Of a DNA stretch of 64,000 nt, positions 11,596-22,466 are shown piece by piece. The DNA lies in NCBI RefSeq assembly GCF_000321225.1, contig NW_004450276.1, positions 2,452,942-2,516,941 of the forward strand, written 5' to 3'. Below the pieces are notes generated by a model. The model did not search any database, was not told the origin of the DNA, and was given only the letters and a program-made list of their open reading frames with translations. Position 1 is the first letter of the stretch. The number at the start of each line of letters is the position of its first letter. Position numbers and translations under genes: made by a program. The DNA comes from Odobenus rosmarus divergens (taxonomy: Eukaryota > Chordata > Mammalia > Carnivora > Odobenidae).

Positions 11596-12178
11596 TGTGA
11601 AAAAAATACTGTATTTTTCATGCACAAGGAGAATGTGAAAGGTGACCACAAAAGAAAGATATCACTTTCTTGTATGCAAAGGAGGAAATATTTCTTCATC
11701 GGCTGTAAGCACAAGAATGTTCTCGCTTGTGTTCCAGACTTTTTTCACAGTCTAGTAGTTTTCTTGAACCTGGACAGCTCGTCCAGTTGTGCAATCTGTT
11801 GTTCTATAGTAAAGAAAGTATCCTTAAGTACCGACGTAGCCAGTGTTGCCCGGAAGGCTCCATCTGACATTGATGAAATGTTAGTCGCTTTCACAAGTTC
11901 GCAGGCTTCCCTCTTGCAAGCCAGCTGACGTAATTGGAAGGAGAAAAAGACCCTCCCACTTGCGTTTGTTAATTGACTTTGATGAGCTTGTCTGCGATGC
12001 CTAAGTGGTTCCAGAACAGAGAGAGCTGTTACAATCTGAAGAACTTTAGAAAGTCACACTGGCTGGCTAAGAACGCACACCTCAAGCCAGCAAGGAAAAG
12101 GAGAGCAGTTGATATGCCGGTCAGCAAAACAAGACTTGGCTGCCTTGAGCTTTTTTATTGAGTTCTTCCCCCTGTGAA

Positions 12179-12281
12179 GCACATTCTTGCTCCCTGGAGA
12201 GCTGGGTCCACTTGGAACGGGGCTGGCATGCTTGACAGACGCCTCATGTCTCCTCAGACTAAGTACATCATCATTCCTGGG
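12179..12281 (+). other. Candidate exon (hypothetical)
   Basis: A pyrimidine-rich stretch (GAGTTCTTCCCCCTGTGAAG) ends with AG at 12177-12178. The segment runs to CCTGGG, followed by a strong donor-like GTAAGC at 12282. An ATG at 12246 opens a 12-codon frame (MSPQTKYIIIPG) that meets the donor in phase 0. A second frame is also open across the segment, so the coding signal is weak. No protein family is recognised. It may equally be a chance pair of splice-like sites. Confidence 0.22.
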
Positions 12282-12654
12282 GTAAGCAGGCGGGCAGGGA
12301 GGCAGGCCAGATGCACGGTGTGGTTTAAAGAAAACAGGAATGTCCTTTATTGTTAGCGAGCTCAAGTTCAATCAGGTTCGTTGCTTCACTTTTTAAAAGT
12401 TTTGCTTATCTTGCCAGAAATGTCATTTGCAATGTGATTATGTAAATGTTCTGGGGGGTTTAAGCAAGAAAAACTGTAACTCTGGTTTTAAATTGTATGT
12501 AATTGAGATCAGTGTAGTAGCTTGCGGGAGAGAAAGAGCCTGGGAGACGCTGGAAAATGGAAATGCTTTCTCCAGCTGCGGACGGTCGGTCACTTGTTGC
12601 ATTGAGCATCATACTGACAGCCCGGCCACTGAGCTGCTTTTTTTTTTTTTCCAG

Positions 12655-12741
12655 AAGTCTTTCTATGTAAATCAAGATGATTTGACTTCCTGCATGGCTG
12701 CAAATTCAGATTTCATTGCTTGTCACTTCAAAAATTTGTGA
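12655..12741 (+). other. Candidate terminal exon (hypothetical)
   Basis: Preceded by a near-ideal acceptor: a run of T ending in CCAG at 12651-12654. Read in the phase left by the donor at 12282, it gives 28 open codons (starting KSFYVNQDDL) and then a TGA at 12739-12741. The implied intron is 373 bases. An AATAAA-like word sits near 13014. No homology is recognised, and the poly(T) run could be a chance acceptor. Confidence 0.2.
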
Positions 12742-13450
12742 ATTTAATGAAATACAGAAATGGGAGTCTAATGTTTAAAAAAACCTAAGCACAGAGCTTT
12801 ACTGTGCCAAGATTGGATGTTTGGATCTTTTGATTCGGGGTGGATGTTTGAAAGTAAAGATCACATCATTACGGGGGCCCTTTCTAAGGGAAGGCTTCTG
12901 AGAAAAGTAATCATCATTCTAGAACCCAAACGTAAATTAGAGCCTGTAAAAAGAAAAACCCTAAGGTTACAAAGATCTGTGCTAATAGGACACGAAAATA
13001 CCTTTTTAAAATCAATAAAATACAGCTTGCCTAGAAATTCTTTCCAAGGTACCTCAGCTCCAATGCACACTAAGTTCATCTAACGAAAAACAAAAATACT
13101 TGCTGAGAAATACCTGTGTATGGTAATCACGTATTACATCAGAAGAAAGTTCCTAAAACAAGTATTAGCACAATCAGGAAACTGTGGGATGAGTCACTTA
13201 ATCTATATGCTTTTAATGATCTTTTATTATATTTCATCTACAATTTTCTAAGCACACCCTTTTCCTTCTTTATGTTTGCCCCGTTAAATTTTGCATGCCA
13301 CAGTTACATTTCTTTTGGCTCTGGCGTGGATGGCAGTGTGCACACTAATTCTAAAGCAGCCACTCGCAAATATTTAATTTAGAAATTATTCAATACCTGT
13401 TTGTCCTGAGGGGCATCTGGAATCACCCTTTCCCATAAACTTGCCTGCTT

Positions 13451-14528
13451 TCTAAGAATGTGGTCACACACAAAATAGCTGTTACGGCTGTTTCTGCAGA
13501 GGAATTCTCTTATGAATTAGGAAAATGTATAATCCCGAACCCAAATTGCTAAGTATCCCAAATTGCCTAACACATTCCAGTGGTCATTTTGAATATTTTC
13601 GGCAGGGAAGTTGGGCACAAAAACATCACAGTTATTGAATTGGGCTGTCAGTCTAGATGACTTCAAAATGGTTGAGTGGTTTATCGTACAGTTAATTTCA
13701 GTTCTGTGAAGGATGATGGGGAGAGGAACGTTTTATCCTTTTAAACTACTTTCTCTCCCCCGATCCTAGAGTTTTGTTTCCTATGACCTAATCACTTCTC
13801 ATTTTAACTAATACCAGTGTTTGAATAGGCTGATAAACACATGGATTTTTGCCTTAATGGTTAAAATTTAAAATAAGTCTTTATAAAGACAGTTCTCTTT
13901 CCATTTTACACCTTCATCCAGTCATTCTCAAAACTCCCCAATAATGACAGAAGTTATTCTTTCAATTTGGACAATAACATAAAGGGAGATCATTTTAAAA
14001 TACATATATATCTATGCATACATTTATGTAAATATGTATATGTATTATAGAATATCTTTTTAGGAGGCTGAATAAGCTACATGGCCCTTATTTTTGTTCT
14101 AATCAAGTATGATTTCAGCTTTTATATCAGTTGTACTTCTTTAAAATCATGGCAAATCCCAAATCACAAAAACACATTTAGAAACCATACGTTAATTCTT
14201 ATCTTAGATTGAGGTGAAATTAATCAGTAAAATTTGGTATTGATAATTACTTTTTCACTGTCTAGGGCAAAAAATATGACTCTGACTAGTATTAAGTGCA
14301 TTTGTTATCTTTTTATGAATTCTGGTGGTATTGCATTGTTAAGTTTCTGAACTTGAATATTCTTTATGACTGAAACTGTGTACCGTAATTCTTAGATCAA
14401 GATGGGCACTCCCTCTATGTCCTTGCCTCCCTTCCTTCCAACAAAAATGACTTGTCAGACTTTTGCAGGCTTTTCTGTTTATTTAGCATGTTACCTGCAA
14501 TTTCAGTTTTTTTCTGACTGTGGTTAAG
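13451..14528. other. Unique non-coding sequence
   Basis: AT-rich with no recognised repeat or gene. A TATATA-rich patch lies at 14000-14050. Confidence 0.4.
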
Positions 14529-14541
14529 AACAAAGTATTTG

Positions 14542-14742
14542 GGGGCGCCTGGGTGGCTCAGTCGTTGGGCGTCTGCCTTCGGCTCAGGTCTGATCCCAGG
14601 GTCCTGGGATCGAGCCCCGCATCGGGCTCCCTGCTCGGCGGGAAGCCTGCTTCTCCCTCTCCCACTCCCCCTGCTTGTGTTCCCTCTCTCGCTGTCTCTC
14701 TCTCTGTCAAATAAATAAATAAAATCTTAAAAAAAAAAAAAG
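14542..14742 (+). mobile_element. Can-SINE copy A of a tandem array
   Basis: Young bear/seal-type head GGGGCGCCTGGGTGGCTCAG and middle TTGGGCGTCTGCCTTCGGCT. It carries a distinctive 3-base deletion (CAGGTCTGATCCC in place of CAGGTCATGATCCC). Target-site duplication ACAAAGTATTTG / ACAAAGTGTTTG just before 14542 and at 14744. Confidence 0.96.
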
Positions 14743-15290
14743 GACAAAGTGTTTGGATCCAGTCAGACTTGACGTTGACTATTAGGCCATTCCCTTAGTA
14801 ATAACTATGTGATCGGCAATTTTTGATCATCTCTGAATTATAAAATTAAGAATACTAATATCTGCATTTACGGTAGTGGTAAGAACTTTTCTTAAAAATC
14901 ACAATGCAGGGGCGCCTGGGTGGCTCAGTCCTTGGGCGTCTGCCTTCGGCTCAGGTCTGATCCCAGGATCCTGGGATCGAGTCCCACATCGAGCTCCCTG
15001 TTCAGCGTGAAGCCTGCTTCTCCCTCTCCCCCTCCCCCTGCTTGGGTTCCCTCTCTCGCTCTCTCTCTCTCTCAAATAAAAAAATCTTAAAAAAAAAAAA
15101 AGGACAAAGTGTTTGGATCCAGTCAGACTTGACGTTGACTATTAGGCCATTCCCTTAGTAATAACTATGTGATCGGCAATTTTTGATCATCTCTGAATTA
15201 TAAAATTAAGAATACTAATATCTGCATTTACGGTAGTGGTAAGAACTTTTCTTAAAAATCACAATGCAGGGGCGCCTGGGTGGCTCAGTC
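14721..15290. repeat. 360-base tandem duplication (SINE plus unique DNA)
   Basis: Bases 14721-14930 and 15081-15290 are identical by eye over 210 bases, an exact offset of 360. The duplicated unit is the end of one SINE, about 165 bases of unique DNA (AGTCAGACTTGACGTTGACT onward) and the start of the next SINE. The pattern is that of unequal crossing-over between neighbouring SINEs. Confidence 0.95.
14909..15102 (+). mobile_element. Can-SINE copy B, likely recombinant
   Basis: Its left flank (AAAAATCACAATGCA) is that of copy C and its right flank (GGACAAAGTGTTTGG) is that of copy A. It also carries copy A's 3-base deletion. It is therefore best explained as a hybrid with a C-type first 20 or so bases and an A-type remainder. 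It differs from A at several mostly CpG-associated sites. Confidence 0.9.
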
Positions 15291-15465
15291 ATTAAGCGTC
15301 TGCCTTCGGCTCAGGTCATGATCCCAGGGTCCTGGGATCGAGCCCCACATTGGGCTCCCTGCTCAGCGGGAAGCCTGCTTCTCCTTCTCCCTCGCCCCCT
15401 GCTTGTGTTCCCTCTCTTGCTGTGTCTCTCTCTGTCAAATAAATAAAATCTAAAAAAAAAAAAAA
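15269..15465 (+). mobile_element. Can-SINE copy C of a tandem array
   Basis: Head GGGGCGCCTGGGTGGCTCAG, middle ATTAAGCGTCTGCCTTCGGC, a full CAGGTCATGATCCC, tail AAATAAATAAAATC plus poly(A). Its own target-site duplication AAAAATCACAATGCA flanks it at 15254 and about 15468. Confidence 0.96.
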
Positions 15466-15482
15466 AAAAAAATCACAATGCA

Positions 15483-16024
15483 TATAGACTGCTTAGCACA
15501 GCACCTGCAGTTATTACGGGAATGCACTTACCTATCTACATTTTCTACCATGGCTAATAACGAAAGAATTTAGCTCTGAGATCCAAAACCATGATCTCTA
15601 GGAGAGGCAGCAAGGGAAATTTGTGAGCTGTTTTTGATTTGCATATTGGAAGAAAGAGAGATTAAAATAAAGAATGGTCCTGCAAAGTGGGACTCCTAAT
15701 TGGATATCTGTGGACCTGGGATCAGAGGGCTGGGAGAAGGCAAGTGCAAACCCTCCGGAAATGATACGCAAATATTTGAGTCTACGTGTACATTCTCATT
15801 TTCTAGTTCCGTAGATGCTCACTGTGGCCCTCAACTCCCAAACAGTAAAGCACCAGAGCTCCTGAAATACAATCAGCTCGAAAGAACAAAAAAAGATAAA
15901 GGAGGTTAAATGTTCTAAGAGGTCTAGTAATTTTTGAATTATTATTCTTTCTTTCTCTTTACCTTTGTATTGCTATAGCAGTTGAGAAGGGAAAAACAGG
16001 ATGTTGACGGGAGCCCATGTATTC
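15483..16024. other. Unique non-coding sequence
   Basis: No recognised repeat or gene between the SINE array and the LTR element. Confidence 0.4.
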
Positions 16025-16499
16025 TGTAGGGGAGGAGAACTTTCCCTTTCTTCCCTTCTGGGTTCTTTGGCTGCTCTCATAATTAAATTGACATGAAACA
16101 GATGAACAGGAAAAAAAAAACAAATTTAATTTTGTACATACGGGAACCCCATAAAAATACGAGACTCAAAGAAATGACTAAAGCAGGCAGTGTTTTTAGA
16201 AAAAGAAACAATACATTTGTGAAGAATTGACAAAACAGGGGTTTGGGCTTGAAGTAGGAAATTAGTGAAGGAGTAACAAGGTTTGTTTGTTCATACAGCA
16301 CTTTTGGCCTTGAATTCCCTCTCTCTGATGGTAAGGACACTTTCTACCCTCCCGCTACAGGGAGGGTGTCTTCAAATGGGAGATTTATTTTGTGCTCTTG
16401 GGGACAAAGGAGATTCAGAGTGTCCTTGCACCAGCTGTTTCTTGAGTAACTTTAATTTAAAATAATGAATTATTTTGGGGTGGCATATTCTGCTCTCCA
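16025..16499 (-). mobile_element. LTR of an ancient ERV (3' LTR, antisense)
   Basis: About 475 bases aligning over their length with 21748-22196. Shared words are CCCATAAAAATA, GAGACTCAAAG, ATACATTTGTGAAGAATTG, GTAACAAGG, TGGGAGATTTATT, CACCAGCTGTTTCTT and TATTCTGCTCTCC. On the minus strand it begins TGGAGAGCAG and ends in CA, the usual LTR termini. The two LTRs differ by many substitutions and indels, so the insertion is old. Probably class III (ERVL-related); subfamily not determined. Confidence 0.85.
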
Positions 16500-16609
16500 G
16501 GCCCACCTTTGAAATCCCCAAGGAGTTTCACAATTCAGAAGTTGAGTTGGTAAATTGCTCCAGTATTTTACTGAATTGGTCTTCTTCGTCTTGAAAATAA
16601 ATCAGTTAA

Positions 16610-17730
16610 AAATTTTTTACATTAATTTTTACCATTTTTAATTTTTAATTAAATAGATGACATACAATATTATATTAATTTCAGGTATTCAGCATAGTGG
16701 TTTGACATTTATATACACTGTGAAATGCTCATCATAATAAGTCTAGTTACCATTTGTCACCATGCAAAGTTGCGACAATATTATTGACTGTATTCCCTGT
16801 GCTATGCTTCACATCTCCATGACTTACCTATTTCATAACTAGAAGTTTGTACCTCTTAAGCCCCTTCATCTATTTGGACCAACGCCCCACCTCTCTCTCC
16901 TCTGGCAACAACAGTTTGCTCTCTGTATCCATGAGTCAGTCTCTGGTTTTGTTTGTTTATTTATTTTGTTTTTCAAATTCCACATATAAGTTGAATCATA
17001 CCGTATCTGTCTTTCTCCGTCTGACTTATTTCCCTTAGCATAATACTCTGTAGGTTCATCCATGTTGTTATGAATGGCAAGACTTCATTTTTTATGGCTT
17101 TTTTTAAACAAGTATACACACACACACACTCACACACTCATCACATCTTTATCCATTCATCTACTGATGGACACTTAGGTTACTTTCATATCTTGGCTAT
17201 TGTAAATAAAACTACCGTGAACAATGGGATGGATATATCTTTTTCAGTTGGCGTTTTAATTTTCTTTGGATCAATACTACAGAAGTAGAATCACTGGATT
17301 GTTTGGTATTTCTATTTTTAATTTTTTGAGGATCTCCATACTGTTTTTCCATGGTGGATGTACCAATTTACGTTCCCACCAACAGTTCATGAGTGTTCTC
17401 TTTTCCCCACATCCTTGCCAACACTTGTTATTTCTTGTCTTTTTAATACTAGCCATATTGACAGGTGTGAGGTAATATGTCATTGTGGTTTTAATTTGCA
17501 TTTACCTGATGATAGTGATGTTGAGCATCTTTCCATGTGTCTGTTGTCTGTATGTCTACTTTGGAAAAATGTCTATTCAGGTCCTCTGCCCATTTTTAAA
17601 TCATTGCTTTATGGTGTTGAGTTGTATGATTTTTAAAAAATATTTTGGTTATTAACACCTTATCAGATACATCATTTGCAAATATCTTCCTGTTTGGTAG
17701 GGTTACCCTTTCATTTTGCTGATGATTTCA
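16610..17730 (-). mobile_element. L1 LINE, antisense, 5'-truncated, inside ERV
   Basis: Antisense L1 3' UTR at the left (TCAGGTATTCAGCATAGTGG, CATCCATGTTGTTATGAATG), then the ORF2 end. A 74-codon minus-strand frame at 17277-17501 holds the typical ORF2 C-terminal pattern (KCWQGCGEK, then CWWE, then LKKLKIE). Frameshifts and stops show it is dead. An (AC)n run at 17116-17138 interrupts it. Confidence 0.9.
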
Positions 17731-18440
17731 CGATTAGGTATTTAGTAAGAGGCATTTCTATGGAAACAAAATAAAAATAAGGGTTAATGATTAGAGCAAA
17801 TTATAAACCCAGTCTGAGTTCTGCATGTCATCAGTCAAGATTTCTAGATTGAACTCAAAGCATTTTCAGATAAAATGAGGACAGGCAGTAGCAATCTAAC
17901 AGATTTCCTGGTTTGCAGTTTGGATGTCTCTGGTGATCTTCCTGAGTGGCCACACAGCAAGAGGCATGAAGGCTGTCTATACACGAGCTGTTGTGGTGAT
18001 TTCCCTGAAGTTCGTATCAAGTTGTCCAACTTTAGTTTGCATGGCTGTAAAAAAAAAAAAGAGCAGTTTTAGTTCTCAGTGATTCCAAGTGAGAGAGTGG
18101 GGGAGAACATCGGAAATTTTGGAAAATTGGAAATGGGTTATTTTGGAACGTTAGAGCCAGATACTGGAGAAAACTAGAAGAATTCAGATCCAGTTAGTTT
18201 ACAGTTAGTACAGGACAGGACTCTGATATCCAAAAGGGTTTATTTATAGTTTTCCACTGAAACAAAATTTTTCTCAGTACAGTTCGCCCTGTTTCTATCA
18301 AAGATAATCAAAGTAAGACGAATTTTTTGCAAAATAAGTCTGGGCCCATTAAACTTGGCCTGATTATTTACATTAAGTGCGGCAAGAATAACAGTTGACC
18401 ATACGGACTTTTCAAAGTTTGCTTTGCTGAAACAGTTTTT
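17731..18440. other. ERV-internal or unique sequence
   Basis: Lies between the L1 and the SINE pair inside the ERV span. TGGTGATTTCCCTGAAGTTC and neighbours look retroviral-internal in style but were not matched to a family. The open frame at 17875-18072 is short. Confidence 0.3.
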
Positions 18441-18474
18441 AAAAGATTTATTTATTCTTATTAAAAAAAAGGGG

Positions 18475-18680
18475 GGGGCGTGCCTGGGTGTCTCAGTAGG
18501 TTAAGCGACTGCCTTCGGCTCCGGTCATGATCCTAGAGTCCCGGGATCGAGTCCCGCGTCGGGCTCCCTGCTCAGCAGGCCGTCTGTTTCTCCCTCTGAC
18601 CCTCTTCCCTCTCGTGCTCTCTCTCTCTCTCATTCTCTCTCTTTCAAATAAATAAATAAAATCTTTAAAAAAATTTTAAA
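18475..18680 (+). mobile_element. Can-SINE, sense, inserted in an older SINE tail
   Basis: Head GGGGCGTGCCTGGGTGTCTC, middle GCGACTGCCTTCGGCTCCGG, tail AAATAAATAAATAAAATC. The word AAAAGATTTATTTATTC at 18441-18457 recurs at 18681-18697. That word is itself the antisense tail of the next SINE, so this copy landed in that tail. Confidence 0.9.
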
Positions 18681-18775
18681 AAAAGATTTATTTATTCATT
18701 TATTTATTTGAGAGGGAGAGAGAGAGAGCATGAGTAGGGGGAGGGGCAAGGGAGGGAGGGAGAGAGAATCCACGG
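18681..18775 (-). mobile_element. Can-SINE fragment, antisense, 5'-truncated
   Basis: Has the (TTTA)n tail, GAGAGGGAGAGAGAGAG tract and AGTAGGGGGAGGGGCAAGGG, then degrades near 18775 without reaching the tRNA-like head. Confidence 0.85.
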
Positions 18776-21700
18776 GGAGATCAGGTAGGGAGAAAGAGTA
18801 ATTGTTTCATCTTTGTCCATGGGTAGACTTTACCAAATTGCTCTAGGTCATAGGTAGCAGAGGGGCGGGGAGTGGGGGGGAAAAGAAAAAGTTTTTCTAA
18901 ATCTCGAGAAATAAAACTTCAAGGAACCAGCAGTATTCCAAACAAAAAGTCATGAAAATGATAATCATCCTCATCAGTTCATTTAACCCCATGTAATTAA
19001 TTCTTGTTCTACTTGAATTCAGTTTTTCCATTAGTCCTGGAAATTCTTAGCCAGTTCAGTGATACAATCTTAAGGTTATCAGAAAACTCTATTCTAGACT
19101 ACTCGTCAGAGTCCTCTCCATGAGCCTCTCTGAAGATGAAACATATTTGCAAAAGCATCAGAGTAAAGCAGTAACTTCTGTAAATGACAAAAAACTTAAG
19201 AGTAACCATGGTTAAAGATCTGATGAGAGTTCATTATAAGGCAATTGACAAGGGAATTTGGTTGTTTCTGTAACATACATTTTAAAATAATTACTAGAAT
19301 TATGACTGATAATACCAGTCCTGACAGCATTATACCAGGACACATCAGATTTTTAGGAATTTCATACAATTTCTAGAACACTTACATTAATAATTTCCAT
19401 ATATATATTTCCTAAAGAAAGTTTAGCATCACTTCTTATTTGATACTGCTTCCCATCACTTCTTGTTTGACAATTTAACATATCAAATAAACCTAATTAG
19501 TGTAATCTGCCTTTTTTTATAAGGGGTGCAGGAATAAATCTTTTGCGATATTCTAGGGTTTAGAAAATCCCAAACTTAGTTTGAGGTCAAAAAGATTTCA
19601 TTTAGAATTTGATTTGGGGAAGCTTCTTCAAAAATACCAAAAGGTTTTGGACACTTGACTAAATAAGATTATGGAACATTACAAAATTTAAGACTGAATT
19701 AGCTATTTAACCAAAATGACAAAAAAATATTATAAAAACAAATACAGAAGGTTACACAGTTGTGAGCAAAACTTAGCTCATTTAATATTGAGAAGATTCA
19801 GTTTCCTTAAGTAATCAAAGACCTGATTAAAACAAAATGGAGATTAGGAAATTATTTTGGTAAGACACAAAATCTTTGCTTTCTAGGCAGATTTACTAAA
19901 ACATAAAGAAAAATTTTTCAGTCTCTCATAATCAGCAGCAGACCAAGAATCCAACAATACTTTGTCCCATTTGCAGATGAAAGAAAATTGATTTATTTTT
20001 ACATAACCACCCTATTAAAGCTTGTTTTTAAAACCTTTGTTAATAATTCAACTTTAGCCAACTTGATTACACAAGATAAAATTCTCTCTCTCTTTCTTTC
20101 TTTCTCTCTTCCCAACCGCCTATTTCCATTTATTTTGTCCTTTGTTTCCCTTTTTCTCATTCTGAAATAACCAGTTGTATTTTAGGACAAATTATTGTCT
20201 TCTCTCTTAACAAAAATTCATGGCCGTATCTGATACTTTTTCTTGCCCCAAAACATTTTTCACTTTTCTTGCATAAAGATTTGTTTCCTTTATTATTTCT
20301 ACTTTATTTGCTCTATTTCTATTTTAATCATATTTATTAATTAGAATTCATTCTTAACTCTTAGAAACCGTAATTTCTACTAAAACCTAAGAAGTGAGCA
20401 ATTGTGAACTGTATATTATATCCGTATACTTTAGATTGGCAAACTTATGAATACATTTTATAATTCATAGAAACATAGGCTTCCTCATAGTTTAATTTTT
20501 AAGTGTGGTACAAGACATGTTTACTAACAGACTCAAATATCTTTAGTTCCTCTGTAATAAGCCAAACTAGGTAAAACTTACGCTTGGTAATTAATGTTTC
20601 AGTATTCTGTCTTATTTAGAAATAATTTAGCTAATACAATAAGATAATTGTTTAGGATGAATACTCTCTAAAAACAATTGTTTCCCCCAAATATAGACAT
20701 TTTTCCAATTCAAAGATCCTTCATGTGGCCATTGATCAGTAGGACCTTATATTAATCTCAATAGCGACTCAAACCAATAAGCCTTTTTATGGCTTAACCA
20801 GGGATACAAGAGGTGTCCCGAAAGAGAGTACAAAAGGTGCAGCCCTTACAAGACCCAGAAAGTTCATTCCCAGAGTTAGCCTAAGAAAGCAAAGAGCTTC
20901 ATTATCACAGGCAGTAACAATGGCATAGTGAAAATAGTGTCTCTGCTTTTCCCTGCCTCCGGTCAGAGACGTGCTGATCTGGGACACCAGGCAGGTGCTA
21001 CTGGAATGGGACTTTCAGTCCTCAGCGAAGGTTCAGAGGACAAAGGCCCTTTAAGGCCTGGGACCCCCTTATGACAAATTCCCCCGAGAGCTTGCATGGA
21101 AGACAAGGAGTAGGGTGTTCATGACTTCAGGTCTCAGAATACCATTCTATTTGACTGGTCCCCAAGATGCACGCTGGTACATGTACCTTCTGGCTGGTGG
21201 GGACCAGAGAGAATATTCTCCCGGTCATAACCCAAGCTCTCGGGACATAGAACGAGAAAAAAGGAAAACCTCATCCCATTTTTACCTAGGGGACCTACAG
21301 TAAAGTTTGTCTAAACAGACACTGGTCTGGTGAAAACTATGAGCATACCAGTTGGTGAGGCCGGCTCAAACAGCAGGCTTGGAAGACCTCGGCCTGCATT
21401 CTCCCCTCTGGTTTTCCTCCTGATTACAGATGACCCAAAAGACAGAGACAGAAGAAAATAATGCCCATTTCCGGGAGGAAAGGGGTCAACAGAAAACCAG
21501 GGTACTTTCCAGAGAGGAACTAGGAACCTTTCATTTTCTCCTGCTAATCTAAATTTAGAAATACGAAAGGACTCTCGCTACTCTTCTTCTCAATAGAGGC
21601 TGCAGGCCGCGATCTGGGAGACTGACGTGGTAGGGACTCTTACCTTCTGCTGGCTCTTGTCAGGGGGTCCAGAATCCTGGAGCTGCAGAGGCCCTGGAGT
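18776..21700. other. AT-rich ERV-internal or unique sequence
   Basis: Nearly 3 kb with no identified coding capacity. Bases 19425-19470 hold a short imperfect repeat (CATCACTTCTTATTTGA / CATCACTTCTTGTTTGA). A CT-rich tract lies at 20086-20112. The more GC-rich part from 20790 to 21747 fits the 5' untranslated or leader part of the antisense ERV. Confidence 0.4.
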
Positions 21701-21747
21701 GAGCAGTGTCCAGCTAGGGGAGAACCCCACTTTGCGCACCAAACCTG

Positions 21748-22196
21748 TGCTGGAGGAAAATTTCCCTTTTTCCCTTTTGGGTTCTTTGGCTGGTCTAATA
21801 GTTAAATTGAAATAAAGCAGATTAACAGGAGAAAAACAAACTTAATTTCATACATATGGGAGCCCATAAAAATATGAGACTCAAAGTGACCAAAGCAGAC
21901 AGGGGTTATGCTTTTTAAGCCAAGAAACGATACATTTGTGAAGAATTGGCAAGGTTTGGGCAAATCAGTGAAGAAGTAACAAGGCCTCGGATTCCCTATC
22001 TCTGGCCATAAGAATGCCTTCTACCCTCCTGGTAAACGGACAGTGTCTTCATGTGGGAGATTTATTCCCTGCTTTCTGTGGGGACAGAGGAGGCTCAGAG
22101 TATCCTTCCTGCACCAGCTGTTTCTTAAGTAACTTCAATTCAAAATAATCATTACTCCACTTTGGAATTTTTTGGGGTGGCGTATTCTGCTCTCCT
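21748..22196 (-). mobile_element. LTR of an ancient ERV (5' LTR, antisense)
   Basis: Partner of the LTR at 16025-16499, same orientation. It begins on the minus strand near GGAGAGCAGAATACGCC and ends CTCCAGCA at 21748, followed by the candidate primer-binding site. Indels relative to its partner are plain (for example the segment around 21895-21965). The exact outer edge and the short target duplication are unclear. Confidence 0.82.
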
Positions 22197-22225
22197 TCAG
22201 CTCGCATAAAACAAGTAAATGGTCT

Positions 22226-22446
22226 GGGGCGCCTGGGTGGCTCAGTTGGTTAAGCGACTGCCTTCGGCTCAGGTCATGATCCTGGAGTCCCGGGATCGAG
22301 TCCTGCATCAGGCTCCCCGCTCAGCGGGGAGTCTGCTTCTCCCTCTGACCCTCTTCCCTCTCGTGCTCTCTGTCTCTCATTCTCTCTCTCTCAAATAAAT
22401 AAAATCTTTAAAAATAAATAAATAAATAAAAATAAAAAAATAAAAA
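22226..22446 (+). mobile_element. Can-SINE, sense
   Basis: Head GGGGCGCCTGGGTGGCTCAG, middle GCGACTGCCTTCGGCTCAGG and a long A-rich tail with repeated AAATA. A perfect 20-base target-site duplication (ATAAAACAAGTAAATGGTCT) lies at 22206-22225 and 22447-22466, so this is a fairly young insertion beside the ERV edge. Confidence 0.97.
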
Positions 22447-22466
22447 ATAAAACAAGTAAATGGTCT

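Larger units (their letters stand above)
11596..13450. other. Repeat-poor block
   Basis: About 1.85 kb without a recognised transposable element, less AT-rich than its surroundings at 11750-12340. It contains a minus-strand open frame without a start near its upstream end (12051 down to a TGA near 11743, about 100 codons, not recognised) and two splice-flanked candidate exons listed separately. It could hold conserved regulatory or exonic sequence. Confidence 0.45.
16500..21747 (-). mobile_element. ERV internal region, degenerate, antisense
   Basis: The segment between the two LTRs, split by an antisense L1 (about 16610-17730) and SINEs (18441-18775). Beside the right LTR, the minus strand reads TGGTGCGCAAAGTGGGG (21741 down to 21725), a plausible tRNA primer-binding site similar in form to those of ERVL elements. 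Beside the left LTR, a short purine-rich tract (AAAGGTGGG) could be the polypurine tract. No gag, pol or env reading frame is recognisable and all open frames are short, so the element is non-coding. The middle part (18900-20800) is very AT-rich and may include unrelated insertions. Confidence 0.65.
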
